Source: Parelaphostrongylus tenuis
Taxonomy: Eukaryota > Nematoda > Chromadorea > Rhabditida > Metastrongylidae
Direction: 5' to 3'
NCBI GenBank assembly: GCA_019055375.1
Contig: JAHQIW010000180.1
Span: forward strand, 158,609 to 222,608
Length of the DNA stretch: 64,000 bases
Shown: piece after piece, positions 60,857-64,000 of the stretch
Numbering within the stretch: the stretch's first letter is position 1
Layout: each line of letters opens with the position of its first letter
Made by a program: the position numbers and the translations under genes
Notes under the pieces: generated by a model
The model's input: the letters and a program-made list of their open reading frames with translations, nothing else
Told to the model about the DNA's origin: nothing
Databases searched by the model: none

Positions 60857-63800
60857 ATGCAACACACAGATTCAGCATCATCAAAAACAAATGAGTTGTT
60901 TGAAATCTTAAAAGCAATAAAACCACGTAAATGACGGTCACCTTAGAGACCGGTTTGAGACTAAAAAGATGTCCCAGTCACGACGACAGGAAGAGCGTAT
61001 GCTAAATTGAGAATTGTAGTCGAATTAACATTGAACAGCTGCCGACACTTAACCTTACGATGTGAAGCAAAAAGTCAATATGACTAAGAAAACACATAAA
61101 CAAAAACAGTTCAAGGTTATTCTATGAGTGGATATAATTTCGAAATGACGGAACATGAGGTGAAGTATATTTGAAAGCAAAAATGATTTACTTGCATAAA
61201 AAACAGTTTGTAAGATTTTCAGATGTTAGAAAAACGTGAGAAATTCATATAGTTTGCAAAAATGGGAACGAGCGTCGATCTTCTTCATCATATTATCGAC
61301 CAATCTAGAATCCTCGCTTCAGATGTTTACTTGGCTGACGCACGAAGATAGAATGTATGTGAGCCATAACAATTCCAAGAACGAAAAAAGCCTTAATGTC
61401 ACATGTCACAGCTACCTCTTCTAGTCAGATGATTCGCAAACTTCTCAATCCTCAGAGCGACACTGATGTCAAGTCATATCTCGTTTTCCTAGTTCTCTCT
61501 ACGGGAGCTCTAATAGAGTCGAATAGGTGAAAGCGGAAACACCACCGATTTGTTAGAGATTCTTTCGTGGTGTGGCACAAAGTGCTCCAATCCATTTTCA
61601 GGAGGATCTTTTTCTTACTGTCGTTATTCATAAACGACTTCATAATATCACATACCATGTTGCCGTCGTGACAGAAATGCTATCAAACGTGATTCCTTCT
61701 TCATCACATTGTAATCTGTTTTTCCTATGGTTTATAGGACGTAGAGTCTTTCAGTCCTTTTCATGAGCTTTTACAAAATCATCTCTACTTCAGTTCTCTG
61801 AAAAAATCATGTATTTTTTAACGATGAATAAATATAAGGAAATTACTTTTCACTGACATAAGGATAGAATTTGGCAACTGTTCAGTCGGTATTCAAAAAA
61901 TTAGAACATAATACCATTAACCAATAAAGAAAAGGCCAGCATGGTTAGATGGACATAGCTGAAATAAAAAATCGAAGAAGAGGAAAACACCTTCGCCAAA
62001 AAAAAAATAGGAGGACAGTCAGTTTACCCCTATCATAATACTTCAAATCCGTTCTAGCAACTAAACTAGTGGCGATTAGAAGCAAAACGTCATAGCGTTT
62101 AGTAGAAACTCTAGAACTGGTTCATAGATGGGCATCGGAAGAACATCGATAAAGAAGAAGAAACAAGGGCAGAGCTTCAGTACAACGACATGACAACGGA
62201 GCGAAAAAGGTGTGCACTGAATTGGTCTTAGAAAACGCGAACTTTGAAGCATCATCTTAGTGGAATTAGCTAGAGGCGAAAAAATAACACTCTTATGGAA
62301 GAGTCAGCTGGATCAACGGAACATAGCCTATGAGTATTACAGCTGTTGTCCGTGAGAAATATTGGGTCCAGAGGGTGGTGGGATACGAATCGGTGGCGCC
62401 TCATCCACTCGTTCCCGGTCCGGTTCTCCGCCGCAGCTTCACATAGCGATACGATGAAGCCTTTAGCAGCAGCTCACCACCGTTCGTTCCTTCGTCCTCA
62501 CCAAATCGATATCGTTCCAGAACACCCCCATAAATAATGCTGCCTTCGCTATGAATCGTTGAAGCAAATGAAATGATGGCGATGGATAAGCAGTCTTTGC
62601 CGGCCACATGAACGTTCCATTATCGAGAAAATTTTTCTCAAAAGAGAAACTGCTGTGTGAGAGTGAGAAGAATTGGAGAGAGATCTCGTGTAATGCTTCT
62701 CATATAATGTTGAAAAAATCAGTAAACCTATACTATAATAACACTTATACTATGGTAGCTACATTACTACCTACTAAACCCATATATAATACCTTAATAC
62801 CTACCCAGATCACCTACTATTTAGTTGCTATACCTATAACACCTATACCACAAAACCCCGTTGATGAGAGGTTGCTGACAGCCACTGATTGCGTTCAAAA
62901 CACAGCGGAAGGAAAGCAGGGCGATGGCCTTGGTGGCGCAGTGTGAACGCACGCGCCCCCGAAAAAGGCAATCGTAGTTCAAGTTCACCCTACGCGCCAT
63001 CAGATTCCAGTTCTCCTCAGCATTTTTTATAGCCACGAAATACTAGAACTCAGATGAAAGAGAAGAAAGAGTTAGGCTCAGTTTAATGATCAGGAACTTA
63101 TAGGTACCTTTACGTTGAGAATTTTGCACTTGAAGTAGATTTAAGGTGCTGTTCGAGAATTAGAGCCATTTTCCGAAAATGCGAACGCACCAGAGTTGTA
63201 CTTTACTTGAAAATGTTCAAAAGGTACATGAATAAAACAAATGGGCAGAAAAGCCACTGAAAGGTTATGATTCGCTCGAGCGTAATCATTGCAGTTACCG
63301 ATACATAGTCCAAATCGCTGGCTAGGTTATTCGCATATGCTTTACCGGTCTAGCCACATCGTAGTTGACTTTTGGTAGTGTCAGCAGATACGAACAGCAC
63401 ACGATGAGGAAGAAGCGGCAAAGTTGAAAATTGCCTCTCATTTGGTGTCTCAATAGGACTAGATTTGGAACTACTTGGCAGCGAATTACATCCAAGGCGA
63501 ATTAAGAAGTGTGAGGTGCTTCCACTGAAAATAGCATCAAGGTCAATAAGGCATGAAATTGAATATCGACGTCCCTCAACAGCTTCCACTCTGGAACGTT
63601 ATTCAAACATAATCTTCGTAGTCACAGATAATAAAAACCAGTCTCAGAAGTCTACCGTTGAAGAGGGAAACAATGGTCCGTTATTTTACTAAATCATATA
63701 CAGAGACGATCATTTTGTTTAAATTTGAAAATAAAATGTATCACATTTCTCACAAGCGATCACTTACTTGTTCTTTTCTAGAGTATAGGTTAAAGCAATC

Positions 63801-64000
63801 GCCGCAATTCGATACCCGGTGTACTGCCATGAAGCTATACTTCATCAAGCATCGTAGAAGTGACAGTATTAACATTTGACCAATACAATAATGCCTGCGA
63901 TAGCGTGCATATGTATTAAATCAATGTTTTTTCACCCTGACAGACAAGTCTGATGGCAAGTTTGCAACTCAGGAGAAATGAGGGCTTGGTTTGTCGAGTG
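60857..64000. other. Upstream of Shank, no supported gene
   Basis: No exon chain found. Notable pieces: a GC-richer minus ORF at 62,607-62,401 (GSIIYGGVLERYRFGEDEGT), a tRNA-like GTGGCGCAGTGTGAACGC near 62,933-62,950, and a low-complexity stretch of CTATACC/ACCTA units at about 62,730-62,850. Confidence 0.4.
62401..62607 (-). other. GC-rich ORF of uncertain status
   Basis: The minus frame is protein-like (AGKDCLSIAIISFASTIHSE, then GSIIYGGVLERYRFGEDEGT, then NGGELLLKASS). I see no splice partner. It could be an exon fragment, a repeat-borne sequence or a gene upstream of Shank. The plus strand is also open over part of it. Confidence 0.25.

Noticed and set aside
60554..60941. Cys/Val-rich minus ORFs as secreted proteins
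   Set aside because: They are translations of the CA/CATA microsatellite.
1..64000. CRISPR arrays, bacterial operons, rRNA genes, spliced-leader RNA
   Set aside because: None seen; the window is animal nuclear DNA with spliced genes.

Overview
The window looks like a piece of a parasitic nematode genome, most likely a clade V strongylid such as a hookworm. The reasons are AT-rich DNA, small exons split by long introns, nematode-type 3' splice sites (TTTTCAG or TTTTTAG), a Shank protein without an SH3 domain, and many decayed tRNA-derived SINEs, mariner fragments and one LINE. The species assignment is inference; the gene calls rest on exon-by-exon reading with matching splice phases. Most long single-frame ORFs here are noise or repeats, and the real genes are visible only after splicing.

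Layout. 1-12,500: no convincing gene. This part holds tRNA-like SINEs, a dispersed ~330-bp repeat, a 450-bp fold-back element with near-identical 190-bp arms (2,089-2,540), coding-like debris (2,700-3,335) and a mariner remnant (~8,800-9,150). 12,529-16,477, minus strand: a complete insulin-like peptide gene. The signal peptide and B chain lie in exon 1, the A chain lies 3.5 kb away in exon 2, and the stop codon starts exon 3. GC boxes and a TATA-like element lie upstream. 16,600-20,100: intergenic. 20,859 to about 30,659, plus strand: an unrecognised secreted proline-rich protein with a TATA box and four phase-compatible exons. Its introns are full of SINEs, a DD34D mariner fragment, microsatellite DNA and an RTE-like LINE remnant. 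31,000-34,800: little seen.

34,855-60,466, minus strand: a complete Shank gene (nematode shn-1 type) that fills 40% of the window. I could place 26 exons that join into one frame of about 1,039 residues: an N-terminal SPN/ubiquitin-like domain, ankyrin repeats, a PDZ domain, proline-rich linkers and a C-terminal SAM domain. Two introns begin with GC instead of GT. One long intron contains a 200-codon open frame on the same strand (42,598-43,200) that I cannot assign. 60,500-64,000 is upstream of Shank and holds a CA-rich microsatellite and one GC-rich ORF of unknown status.

The genes do not form an operon. Shank is a postsynaptic or cortical scaffold. The insulin-like peptide would be a secreted hormone acting through the DAF-2-type insulin receptor pathway. 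The plus-strand secreted protein has no assigned role.
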